Origin: an uncultured Odoribacter sp.
Lineage (GTDB): Bacteria > Bacteroidota > Bacteroidia > Bacteroidales > Marinifilaceae
Assembly (NCBI GenBank): GCA_905204385.1
Contig: CAJKZL010000015.1
Coordinates: forward strand, 1 to 15,682
DNA: 15,682 bases
Reading direction: 5' to 3'
A program made the position numbers and the translations under genes. Positions 1 to 6,367 of this stretch are shown here, piece by piece. The notes below the pieces were generated by a model that saw nothing but the letters and a program-made list of their open reading frames with translations, did not search any database and had not been told where the DNA came from. Numbering within the stretch: the stretch's first letter is position 1; every line of letters starts with the position of its first letter.

Positions 1-203
1 TTTCGTTTGAGGCTGGCGGTGTCAAGTCGGTGCTGGATGGCTTCTGTCCGGCTTTGTACCCCATCGGGAAACCGGATAAGTTCGCGGTGCAGGTGGGTGC
101 GTGACGGATCAGCGTTTTTGGGTGTGATTGTGCGTTCGATGTGTGCGGACATACCGGAATCCGTGCCGGATGCCTTTTCCAGATGTAGTACGGCGTATCC
201 CAT
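1..203 (-). CDS. Mob/Pre plasmid recombination relaxase (MobV family), N-terminal part only
   Basis: The minus strand reads open from an ATG at 203-201 to the window edge (67 codons, 3' end outside). The translation starts MGYAVLHLEKASG and continues with ERTITPKNADPSRTHLHREL and a phrase FPDGVQSRTEAIQHR. This is the N-terminus of the Bacteroides-type Mob/Pre (MobV, pMV158 MobM-like) relaxases as I know them. Such proteins nick one strand at oriT and lead it into a recipient, using conjugation machinery encoded elsewhere. The catalytic His-rich motif would lie outside the window. The inverted-repeat region at 235-360 lies just upstream, the usual place for oriT in these elements. There is no obvious Shine-Dalgarno sequence, which is normal for Bacteroidota. 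The identification rests on remembered family sequence. Confidence 0.85.
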   Translation of the reverse strand, partial: MGYAVLHLEKASGTDSGMSAHIERTITPKNADPSRTHLHRELIRFPDGVQSRTEAIQHRLDTASLKR

Positions 204-234
204 GTGTGGTGGTTTTTAAGTTAGGTTTTCCAAC

Positions 235-360
235 GGCATCGGAGATGCCGGAGGGGATTCCAAAGGGGTTTACCCCTGTGGCTTATTGGGGCATTTTTAG
301 CGGGAGTGGAACGGAGCGTAAAGAAAATGCCCTAATAAGCTATGGCATTTTCAAAATGCC
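235..360. other. Putative oriT: cluster of inverted repeats upstream of the relaxase gene
   Basis: Several inverted repeats are packed into about 125 bases directly upstream of the mob gene. A 6-bp stem lies at 235-240/244-249 (ggcatc/gatgcc) and a 5-bp stem at 265-276 (ggggt/acccc). A 17-base pair of arms at 281-297 and 324-340 matches at 16 positions. A perfect 8-bp hairpin is at 344-351/353-360 around a single central C. The 8-mer ggcatttt or its complement aaaatgcc occurs four times (290, 324, 344, 353), so alternative pairings are possible. Relaxases of the MobV family recognise such repeats next to their gene; the assignment as oriT and the nick position are inference. Confidence 0.55.
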
Positions 361-461
361 TGCCTGCAAAGCGTAAAGCCGGAAAAGGGCAAATACAGAT
401 TGAGGGTTTCCCTGGATGGATATATCCGGTAAAATGAAAGTGGAAAAAGGCGTTTAATCAA

Positions 462-496
462 TGGTTTCATATTTCCGTCTGCTAAAAGTGAAACCA
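462..496. repeat. Inverted repeat tggtttca / tgaaacca
   Basis: Perfect 8-base arms at 462-469 and 489-496 are separated by 19 bases. A second short repeat (atattc/gaatat, 512-517/521-526) follows. Both lie in the non-coding stretch between the oriT-like region and the first HTH gene and could be protein binding sites. Their function is unknown. Confidence 0.4.
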
Positions 497-587
497 CAAA
501 ATAAATAAGAAATATTCTTTGAATATCAAATAGTTATACTGAATGTGTGCGTATGCTGCGTGTTGCTCTGATTTGCTTCTTTGGTAT

Positions 588-619
588 CTACGTACTTACG
601 TATGTACGTAGATACGTAA
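588..619. repeat. Four TACGTA palindromes phased every 8 bases
   Basis: TACGTA occurs at 589-594, 597-602, 605-610 and 613-618, an exact 8-base period. Each copy is flanked by the same base on both sides (c..c, t..t, g..g, a..a). The block sits inside a larger inverted repeat with 11-base arms at 585-595 and 604-614. It lies in the non-coding region between the relaxase and the HTH genes. An array like this suggests a multi-site operator, an iteron-like origin or a partition site; the sequence alone does not decide which. Confidence 0.6.
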
Positions 620-677
620 ACATTTATAGAATTACTTATTCCTTTATTCGTTCTGATACGCGAGGAAATTGAGAAAG

Positions 678-810
678 CCGTGAGTGAAGTGAGTGAGTGT
701 ATGAAGTGATGATGTGAGGACTGGGTTATATGGATGGATGGGTTGGATGGAGTGATGGATTGGATGGATGGGTGGTTTACTGACGTATTGATTGACTGAA
801 TGACTGAACG
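678..810. repeat. Low-complexity tract of successive degenerate tetranucleotide repeats
   Basis: Three neighbouring tracts use different four-base units: GTGA/GAGT around 681-719, GGAT/TGGA around 728-775, and TGAC/TGAA around 788-810. The minus strand lacks stops across much of this region, but that follows from the repeats and the products are only Ser/His/Ile-rich low complexity, so I do not call a gene. It lies just upstream of the first HTH gene, together with the TACGTA array. Confidence 0.5.
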
Positions 811-978
811 CAAAGGACAAACGGGATAATCTTTTGAAAAACGGTTTTTTCAATATAGAGGATGAAGACAAATGATACCAAATTGAAGAAATGTGCAGAC
901 ACCTTTTATTTACAAGGATTTTTTCATTATATATTTACACCGACATTCAAAATTATGTATAACTATAACAATAACAAA

Positions 979-1260
979 ATGGAAATTATTGCTATTGAAA
1001 AGAAAACTTTGGAAGCCGTTGAAAGGGCTTTTGAGCGTTTTACCCTCCGTATGGACGAATTGTGTATGGGGCACACAAAACAGTTATCTAAGTGGCTCGA
1101 TAATGAGGACGTGTGCCGGCTTTTGGGAATCAGTAAACGCACACTTCAAACCTACCGTGATAACGGTACATTGCCTTATTCACAAATCAATCACAAAATG
1201 TTTTACAAGGCATCGGACATTGAAGCCTTATTGGGGCATCCGGCAGATAAAGCAGCATAA
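979..1260 (+). CDS. Small helix-turn-helix protein (HTH_17 / excisionase-like), first of a pair
   Basis: The product is 93 aa from the ATG at 979. The frame is open further upstream, with ATGs at 862 and 955, but the MEIIAIEKKTLEAVERAFERF start matches how this family begins, and the upstream residues look like AT-rich non-coding sequence. The N-terminal half is a charged helix. The C-terminal half (about residues 40-85) is a winged helix-turn-helix of MerR/excisionase type, with DNEDVCRLLGISKRTLQTYRD followed by a GxLPY..I..K.FY wing. Such proteins are common in Bacteroides conjugative and mobilizable elements, for example the Xis2c/Xis2d pair of CTnDOT, where they direct excision or regulate transfer. 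The next gene starts 18 bases downstream and encodes a related protein, so the two are probably co-transcribed. A regulator or excisionase role is inferred. Confidence 0.8.
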   Translation: MEIIAIEKKTLEAVERAFERFTLRMDELCMGHTKQLSKWLDNEDVCRLLGISKRTLQTYRDNGTLPYSQINHKMFYKASDIEALLGHPADKAA

Positions 1261-1278
1261 ATCTGAAAACGGAACGAT

Positions 1279-1569
1279 ATGGAAATGATAACAAAAGAAA
1301 GTGCAGGGGTTACGGCTTTCCTGAGAGCCTTAGACCGGGTTGTTAGTAAGGTGGAACAGCTAACGCAGAACTGCCATCCGACTTTAAACGGGGAACGGTT
1401 TCTGACTGACCGTGAAGTGTCGGAACGGCTAAAAATTAGCCGGAGAGCCTTACAGGATTACCGGAATCAGGGGAAAATTCCTTACCTCTATATTGGTGGT
1501 AAAATTCTGTATAAGGAATCAGACCTTGAAAAGGTGTTAGAAAAAAGCTATTATAGGGTAAGAGAATAA
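1279..1569 (+). CDS. Small helix-turn-helix protein (HTH_17 / excisionase-like), second of a pair
   Basis: The product is 96 aa from ATG 1279 (an alternative ATG is at 1285). An N-terminal amphipathic helix is followed at about residues 42-90 by the same winged HTH seen in the preceding gene: FLTDREVSERLKISRRALQ, then YRNQGKIPYLYIGGKILY and a C-terminal DLEKVLEK helix. The shared layout of the two neighbours (long helix, HTH, R-x-L-Q-x-YR-[DN]-x-G-x-[LI]-PY core) marks them as diverged paralogues. In IntDOT-type elements such pairs act as recombination directionality factors or transcription regulators. A structured segment with a T-tract terminator follows at 1583-1783. Confidence 0.8.
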   Translation: MEMITKESAGVTAFLRALDRVVSKVEQLTQNCHPTLNGERFLTDREVSERLKISRRALQDYRNQGKIPYLYIGGKILYKESDLEKVLEKSYYRVRE

Positions 1570-1619
1570 ATTTTCTTCTTTTATGTTACGGATATTAAAA
1601 AATGTTGTATATTCGTGGC

Positions 1620-1757
1620 GTACGTTACTTATCAGCGAAGTAGGAATCCTGCTTCATCCGGTAGCAGGTATTTTTTTGCCTGCTGCCGTTGTCGATATGC
1701 GGTTCTGTCTCCCGTGGGGAGCATTAATGTGCCCCCGGCTTCGCTGAAGTGACGTAC
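1620..1757. other. Long multi-stem structured segment, candidate small RNA or attenuator
   Basis: Distant arms at 1620-1640 and 1739-1757 pair over about 19 positions with one G·U-type difference and a 2-base bulge. Inside lie a stem gtagcagg/cctgctgc (1661-1668/1679-1686, loop with a T run) and a near-palindrome ggggagcattaatgtgcccc (1716-1735). The whole block is followed at once by a terminator-like hairpin and T7. It lies between the HTH operon and the convergent XRE-like gene. It could be a 3' structured RNA, a small RNA, or a recombination or binding structure. A 54-codon frame (1583-1747) crosses it but has no recognisable product. Confidence 0.5.
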
Positions 1758-1758
1758 A

Positions 1759-1783
1759 ACGGGTCAGGCAGGACCGTTTTTTT
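1759..1783 (+). terminator. Rho-independent terminator after the HTH pair / structured segment
   Basis: A short imperfect stem (acgg.../...ccgt with an inner tc/gg pairing, loop aggca) at 1759-1777 runs straight into seven Ts at 1777-1783. The orientation fits termination of plus-strand transcription from the HTH operon before the convergent gene ending at 1831. Confidence 0.55.
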
Positions 1784-1830
1784 CTGCTTTAAACAACAAA
1801 CTACATGAAACAGGAAAGAGCACCTTAAAA

Positions 1831-2070
1831 TTATTTTTTATCGTCTAAAGGAAATTGAGGTAACAAATCCCATACTTTACACTCAAAAACATGAGCAAGA
1901 GTGTTAATATGGTCTAAATTAAAAGCTTTGTCTGAATCAGGGTCTTCACATCTTTCAATGAAAGAATGATGAACATTTAGACAATCGCCTAAATAACGAT
2001 AACTCCAATTTCTTTCAGTCCGATATTCTCGAACCTTTTGAGCAGCAAATAATTCTATAGCGGATTTCAT
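1831..2070 (-). CDS. Small XRE-like helix-turn-helix protein
   Basis: The product is 79 aa if started at the ATG at 2070-2068 (MKSAIELFAAQKVREYR). The frame stays open to 2115 with an earlier ATG, but those 15 residues overlap an AT-rich promoter-like stretch and look unlike the rest. The sequence fits a Cro/XRE fold: helix RxYRTERNWSYRYLGDCLNV (HTH helices 1-2), recognition region HHSFIERCEDPDS, then LDHINTLAHVFECKVWDLLP. The last helix-plus-WDLLP resembles the 'lA.aL.v...dLl' ending of XRE domains. It is much more AT-rich than its neighbours and is divergent from the cargo genes. It may regulate them or the element. Target unknown. Confidence 0.7.
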   Translation of the reverse strand: MKSAIELFAAQKVREYRTERNWSYRYLGDCLNVHHSFIERCEDPDSDKAFNLDHINTLAHVFECKVWDLLPQFPLDDKK

Positions 2071-2368
2071 AACCTTTATATTTTGCCAAATAAAGGTTTT
2101 TTTTGGACAATGCAAGGCTACCTATGGGACGCCAATACAATTTAGAAATTTATAAGAAATCAAGTAATATTATCTATTTGTACGTTCTATACGGACAAAA
2201 TTTCAGAAATGAATCAGAGTAAATAATCTATTTTATTGACAAAACATTAATCAAGAACAAAATAATATATCCGTTAATGCCGTTACGGATAACCAACAAA
2301 CAACAGGGCAATCTCTACGCGATGAGAAGCAGGATTTAAGAGAGTATTATTTACATCAGTTACGTTTG

Positions 2369-2740
2369 ATGTGTCCGACCATACCTACGGATGTACCTGA
2401 TAATGCACGGTTAGGCATAATTAAGCTACGCACGGGACGTTTGATTGAAATGTTGACACTGTTTGAGCACTCGTGGACGGAAGAAGTACCCGTTTTGCAA
2501 AAAGCCTGCCTTTCGTATCTTGCCGTGGATACCGTTCCCCGGAAAGAACGGCAACAGGTTATCGAAGCATGGGCAGGATGGTCGGATTTCCATTTCCGGC
2601 TTGCCCGTTACCGAGGACTGCTCGCGCAGTTTCTGCAATACCACCACCGCATAGTACAGGAACTCGAAAGCCTGTTAAATCCGGCTGACGCCGGAGCATC
2701 TTCCGAACCACAGGAAAGCACAGAGAAAGGGGGCGAATGA
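2369..2740 (+). CDS. Unknown mobile-element protein, N-terminal paralogue of the next gene (start uncertain)
   Basis: I do not recognise a family. The annotated start is ATG 2369, with a TTG directly before it. The frame is open from 2240, and the upstream codons (…GQSLRDEKQDLREYYLHQLRLMC…) read like genuine protein, yet no ATG, GTG or TTG lies between 2240 and 2365. The body (LRTGRLIEMLTLFEHSW…VPVLQKACLSYLAV…ERQQVIEAWAGW) aligns with about residues 60-145 of the following gene (IHRLNRLFITFGRPW…SGVIQKACAWYLAY…ESRRLIETLNGF), so the two share a helical domain. The C-terminus is a short polar tail. The stop overlaps the next start (ATGATG at 2737-2742), indicating translational coupling. GC content is higher than in the flanking AT-rich non-coding DNA. 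Not predicted to be secreted or membrane-bound. Confidence 0.75.
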   Translation: MCPTIPTDVPDNARLGIIKLRTGRLIEMLTLFEHSWTEEVPVLQKACLSYLAVDTVPRKERQQVIEAWAGWSDFHFRLARYRGLLAQFLQYHHRIVQELESLLNPADAGASSEPQESTEKGGE

Positions 2741-3807
2741 TGGAAAATACAGAAAAATACACTTATACAGTGGATTACACGCCAGAAGAACCGGAAAAGG
2801 ACAAGTATAACCTTACCCCGTCGGAGTCCGCTTTTTTCAGTCAGATGGAAAAGAACCTGAAAAAATATGCTGCCGATATGAATGCACCCAAGCCACTGGA
2901 AACGCTTTTCGGCAATATCCACCGCCTGAACCGTCTGTTTATCACTTTCGGGCGTCCGTGGCTTGCTGATAGCGGAGTGATACAGAAAGCCTGTGCATGG
3001 TATCTCGCCTATGCCCGACCTACCAAAGAGGAATCCCGCCGCCTGATTGAAACGCTGAACGGCTTTACCGCTTCGGCTTGCTGCCTTGCCGAATGGAACG
3101 TACTCATTAACCGGATGCAGGAGTTTTTCTGTGTTCAGGAAAAGGAACTCCGGCGGTTGTTTGATTACGAAAAAGAAACGGAACGGAAACATAAGGAATG
3201 GATGGAACGGCTTAGTGCGGAGGGTGTCGCCTATTGCATGACCATCGGCGAAGAGGAAATTTACGGGATGCTTTACCCCCAGATAGAAGAACTTTACAAG
3301 ACGATGGGACGATTTATCGAAAGGGAAAAAGCACCTTTCCAATGTAAGATTAAAGACTATGACGAATATTGCATCAGTATCAGCAAAGACATTGATTTAT
3401 ATGGGGATGAGAACCATTTCCACGTTAATTACAGCCTCGGCGATTTACACGCGGATTCAGAGGGTATCCCTGCCGGACAAATGCAAAGAATAGCCTGTAT
3501 CATATCGGATTTCCTGAAAGTGTTCGGGGAAAACGGCGAAAAGAAAGTACATTGGGATATAGCGGACTATCCGGTGGAAGTGCAACCCGGTATTACATTT
3601 GAAATAAAGGAAGATGAGAGAGTACCCCTGTTCCGGACTGTACCGTGGATTAGTAAACGCATCCGTAAGGAAGAAGACGAAGAAACAGAAATCGCGTATT
3701 TTATAGACGTCAACGAAAATCATTCGCCGGAATTATCGTTCAGCGAATTTGTAGCTGTTTACCGGAAATTGGGGGATTTCCTGCAAAGCCAGTCTGAAAG
3801 CGTTTGA
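2737..3807 (+). CDS. Unknown mobile-element protein, two-part, coupled to the preceding paralogue
   Basis: 356 aa, start ATG 2737 (or ATG 2740, same frame), overlapping the previous stop by four bases. Residues about 45-150 are helical and repeat the domain of the upstream gene, including the W…VIQKAC.WYLAY motif. Residues about 150-200 are a charged helix (YEKETERKHKEWMERL). From about residue 210 the composition changes to beta-rich, acidic sequence, with phrases such as YGDENHFHVNYSLGDLHAD and VHWDIADYPVEVQPGITFEIKE. There is no signal peptide, membrane segment or catalytic motif I can name. It is soluble and most likely works with its neighbour as a pair. I make no functional claim; this kind of gene appears as hypothetical cargo in Bacteroides elements. 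A strong terminator follows at 3837. Confidence 0.85.
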   Translation: MMENTEKYTYTVDYTPEEPEKDKYNLTPSESAFFSQMEKNLKKYAADMNAPKPLETLFGNIHRLNRLFITFGRPWLADSGVIQKACAWYLAYARPTKEESRRLIETLNGFTASACCLAEWNVLINRMQEFFCVQEKELRRLFDYEKETERKHKEWMERLSAEGVAYCMTIGEEEIYGMLYPQIEELYKTMGRFIEREKAPFQCKIKDYDEYCISISKDIDLYGDENHFHVNYSLGDLHADSEGIPAGQMQRIACIISDFLKVFGENGEKKVHWDIADYPVEVQPGITFEIKEDERVPLFRTVPWISKRIRKEEDEETEIAYFIDVNENHSPELSFSEFVAVYRKLGDFLQSQSESV

Positions 3808-3836
3808 CCCTGCCTGCGGGTAGGGGAAATTGTTGG

Positions 3837-3876
3837 AAAAGCCGGAAATAACCCGTCAGGGTTATTCTGGCTTTTT
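3837..3876 (+). terminator. Rho-independent terminator after the cargo pair
   Basis: Arms aaaagccggaaataaccc (3837-3854) and gggttattctggctttt (3859-3875) pair around loop gtca with one bulge and one G·U, followed by a T-run at 3872-3876. It lies 30 bases after the stop of the plus-strand gene. The A-run on the other side could also serve minus-strand transcription. Confidence 0.8.
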
Positions 3877-3891
3877 CAATGATTTCGCGGG

Positions 3892-3940
3892 TGTCCTTAG
3901 TGTTCGGAGCCCCCTGTCAGGCTCAAAAACACTAAGGACA
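3892..3940. repeat. Nested inverted repeat next to the integrase 3' end
   Basis: Perfect 13-base arms tgtccttagtgtt (3892-3904) and aacactaaggaca (3928-3940) enclose an inner 5-bp stem gagcc/ggctc (3907-3911/3920-3924). The structure ends 9 bases before the integrase stop. It may terminate integrase transcription, though it has no T-run, or it may be a protein binding or recombination structure. Confidence 0.55.
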
Positions 3941-3949
3941 AGCCCGATG

Positions 3950-5182
3950 CTAAAGCGTTTCACAAACATATTCCTCTATATCCTGCAATTTGTGTGATAA
4001 GGCTTCCATATCGTGGCTTACCTTTTCATTGGTGATTTTGGCGTAAATCTGTGTCGTGCTTATATTCGTGTGTCCTAACGTTTTACTAAGCGTTTCAATC
4101 GGCATACCGTTTGTCAGGCATATTTCCGTGGCGTAGGTATGTCGGCTCATGTGCCAGGTAACGTGCTTCTTTATCCCGCAAGCCTGTACAATCAGTGTTA
4201 TATTGTCCCTTAGATTCGCATAGCTCGGAACGGGAAAAACCCTGTCATCCTTGGCTATCCCTTTGTATTTCTCTATAATCCTGAGGGCAACATCTAAAAG
4301 CCGTATATTTGATTGTACTTTGGTCTTCTGCCGTTTTGTGATTATCCATTCATGACCGTCAAACGAGGTTTGCAGATTGTCCGTTGTCAGGTTCTTTAAA
4401 TCACGGAATGATAAGCCCGTAAAGCAGCAGAATATAAAAAGGTCGCGTACAAGTTCATGCTTTTTCTTAATGACAGGGGCGTTCATCAGCTTTTTAATCT
4501 CTTCCTTTGTCAGGTATCCGCGGTCGGAATCTTCCGGACTTATGGAATATTCTACGAACGGATCGCGGTTTAACCATCCGTTATTCTGTGCTATGGTTAT
4601 CATCCGGCGTAAGGGCATCATATACACCCAAACGGTGTTATGTGTGCATTCCTGCGTTGTACGGAGATATAATTCAAAATCTATTATAAACGCTGGTGTA
4701 AGTTCCTTTAGTGCCATATCGCTGACTTTGTACCGATAGCGGATAAAGTCCTGCAAATGCCTGTAAACGGTGCAATATTTCTGATAGGTAGATTTACTTT
4801 TCATCTTTCCTACCTGCTTTTCAAAGTCTTCGTTATGCTGTGCGAATACTTTCAGGATGGTTTCGTGTTTCATCCCTAAGCCTAAATAGGCGTTCTTTAC
4901 CTTTTCGGCGGTTACGTAGTTATCTTTATCGAAGATTTCCCGGTAATGGGTGTTTACCCCTACACGGATATTATCAAGAAAGAGATTTGTTTCCTTTGCT
5001 TCTGTCGTTCTTCCGCTTGCCCGTCCGCTTTGGGTGTCCCACAAATCAGGGTTTACATCTAACTTGCAACTGAATTGCGCAATAGTGCCGTCAATGGTGA
5101 TACGGCACATAACAGGTACATAACCGTTTTTCTTCGGGGCGTTCTTTTTCAGGTAAAACAATACTTTAAACGTGCTTCTCAT
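3950..5182 (-). CDS. IntDOT-like tyrosine recombinase (integrase) of the mobilizable element
   Basis: 410 aa, start ATG 5182-5180. The three-domain layout is an N-terminal arm-binding domain (about 1-95, with RITIDGTIAQFSCKLDVNPDLWD), a SAM-like core-binding domain (about 105-205) and a catalytic domain (about 220-400). Visible catalytic residues are the likely Lys286 (TKRQKT), His344 and Arg347 (HMSRHTYATE), His371 (LGHTNISTTQIY) and nucleophile Tyr380. The usual first arginine (TGLR) is replaced by Ser258 in FTGLSFRDL, the same substitution known for IntDOT of CTnDOT, which has a serine at the equivalent place. The length and much of the sequence also agree with IntDOT as I remember it. It would integrate and excise the element, probably with the HTH proteins upstream as directionality factors. 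It is transcribed towards the element interior, its 5' end facing the presumed attachment site. Confidence 0.95.
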   Translation of the reverse strand: MRSTFKVLFYLKKNAPKKNGYVPVMCRITIDGTIAQFSCKLDVNPDLWDTQSGRASGRTTEAKETNLFLDNIRVGVNTHYREIFDKDNYVTAEKVKNAYLGLGMKHETILKVFAQHNEDFEKQVGKMKSKSTYQKYCTVYRHLQDFIRYRYKVSDMALKELTPAFIIDFELYLRTTQECTHNTVWVYMMPLRRMITIAQNNGWLNRDPFVEYSISPEDSDRGYLTKEEIKKLMNAPVIKKKHELVRDLFIFCCFTGLSFRDLKNLTTDNLQTSFDGHEWIITKRQKTKVQSNIRLLDVALRIIEKYKGIAKDDRVFPVPSYANLRDNITLIVQACGIKKHVTWHMSRHTYATEICLTNGMPIETLSKTLGHTNISTTQIYAKITNEKVSHDMEALSHKLQDIEEYVCETL

Positions 5183-5225
5183 AACTCAATTTTTAAGGGT
5201 TTAAAAATATAACTAATTGAGTTAT
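5181..5225. promoter_or_regulatory. Perfect 10-base inverted repeat over the integrase start
   Basis: ataactcaat (5181-5190) and attgagttat (5216-5225) are perfect inverted arms 25 bases apart. The first arm overlaps the integrase start codon (5180-5182). It could be an operator for autoregulation or a pair of integrase arm-type sites. Which one is inference. Confidence 0.5.
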
Positions 5226-5780
5226 TTGTAGTTATGCAAAATATTGAAGTTCAGCACATAAAAAACGGATTGTCTGTTTTTTCTTTGTTCCGCTGCTGAC
5301 TTTGTGACCGGATTAAGTTTAAGGAGTGCTAAACGGTTTAAAATCAGTGTTGTATTTGAAAGAATTTCAATTCCCTTTTACCGCTTATCAGGTAATGATT
5401 TGGTAATGAAAGTCTGTCCTAACCTGTCTTTCCGCTGTCTTCCTTTGTCTTCTTCCGTTTTCCTGAAAGTGTGTGAAGGTGTTGATTTGCAGTTGGTTTA
5501 CTCCGTTTCTCCTTTTCCTGCGTTTTTGACGTATTTTTTTTGCAAATAAATTTGATGGGGTAGCTTTTTGAATGTTTCGATAAAGCATTCTATATTGATA
5601 GCCGAGTGGGTTGAAGCAATGAAGAAACAAAGCAAACTAAAGCAGTTCGCTCGTTTATACACCGTTATCCATTATTATACTCTTCCTCTTCAAAATCTAT
5701 TATTCAAGAGATTATAATCAGATCTCTTGTTTCCCGATTTTCCTGAAACTAGCTCATCCTTTTCCGGGTATATCTTCGGG
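5226..5780. other. Non-coding junction region expected to contain the attachment site (attL/attR)
   Basis: There is no convincing gene in these 555 bases. The integrase 5' end lies on one side and chromosomal chrA on the other, so the element end must be here. Possible integrase sites are an inverted repeat ttgaaa-gaa-tttcaa (5356-5370), a direct repeat ggtaatga (5391-5398 and 5402-5409, 11-base period) and a T-run leading into ttttgcaaa (5534-5546) that faintly resembles the TTTGC part of CTnDOT-type core sites. A hairpin caagagat/atctcttg (5705-5712/5722-5729) may end the chrA transcript. The core cannot be fixed without the other end or an empty site. Confidence 0.45.
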
Positions 5781-6308
5781 CTACCAATACAGAAAAAGCC
5801 CTGCTATTCCGGCGAGGCAAATCATCAGGATCGGATGGATTTGATACTTCCAGGTCAGCCAAAAGGCTGCCAGAAAAATCAATATGCTTTTGTAGTCCAT
5901 GAAGTTCTCCTTGTTCATCAGCATTAAAGAAGCTGCTCCGATCAATCCGACCGTCATGGGACGTAAACCGGAAAAGGCGGCTTCGACATATTTATTGCTT
6001 TTAAACTTCTCGAAAAAGTAGGAAATCAGCAATACCAACAGAAAGGGGGGAAAACAGACGGCGAAAGTGGCTATGACCGATCCCCACACGCTTCCGGTGG
6101 CCGTATAGCCGATATAAGTGGCACTATTGATCCCGATCGGGCCAGGAGTCATCTGGGATATGGCCACTACATCGGTAAATTCCTGCAAGGTGAGCCAATG
6201 ATATTTGTCCACAACTTCATACTGAATCAGGGAAAGCATAGCATACCCTCCTCCGAATCCAAAGATTCCTATTTTCAGATAAACTAAAAGTAACTGCCAA
6301 TAAATCAT
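5781..6308 (-). CDS. chrA: Chromate transporter, CHR family half-protein (second of pair)
   Basis: 175 aa integral membrane protein starting MIYWQLLLVYLKIGIFGFGGGYAML. The FGFGGGYAM motif near residue 16-24, the MTPGPIGINSATYIGY motif around residues 53-68 and about five to six hydrophobic segments identify the CHR (chromate transporter, ChrA) family. In the split form each gene encodes one half and the two probably assemble as a heterodimer. The partner gene is upstream, 59 bases away on the same strand. ChrA proteins exchange chromate across the inner membrane in the best studied cases. In anaerobic gut bacteria the true substrate is unclear. Confidence 0.93.
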   Translation of the reverse strand: MIYWQLLLVYLKIGIFGFGGGYAMLSLIQYEVVDKYHWLTLQEFTDVVAISQMTPGPIGINSATYIGYTATGSVWGSVIATFAVCFPPFLLVLLISYFFEKFKSNKYVEAAFSGLRPMTVGLIGAASLMLMNKENFMDYKSILIFLAAFWLTWKYQIHPILMICLAGIAGLFLYW

Positions 6309-6367
6309 TTTTCCAAACCTTTAATCATTCCCGTCTTTTCCTTTCCACTATTCTCCTTTTCAATTCT

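Noticed and set aside
7..376. Plus-strand open frames at 7-219 and 128-376
   Set aside because: They are antisense to the relaxase start or run through the oriT-like repeats, with no protein-like composition.
526..871. Two overlapping minus-strand open frames of 95 and 75 codons
   Set aside because: They exist because the tetranucleotide repeats and TACGTA array lack stops. The translations are Ser/His/Ile/Pro low complexity with no domain.
5595..5680. tRNA-like D-arm phrase gccgagtgggttgaagc (5601-5617), possible tRNA-Ser remnant as attB
   Set aside because: No acceptor, anticodon or T-arm follows, and no ggttcga-type T-loop at the right distance.
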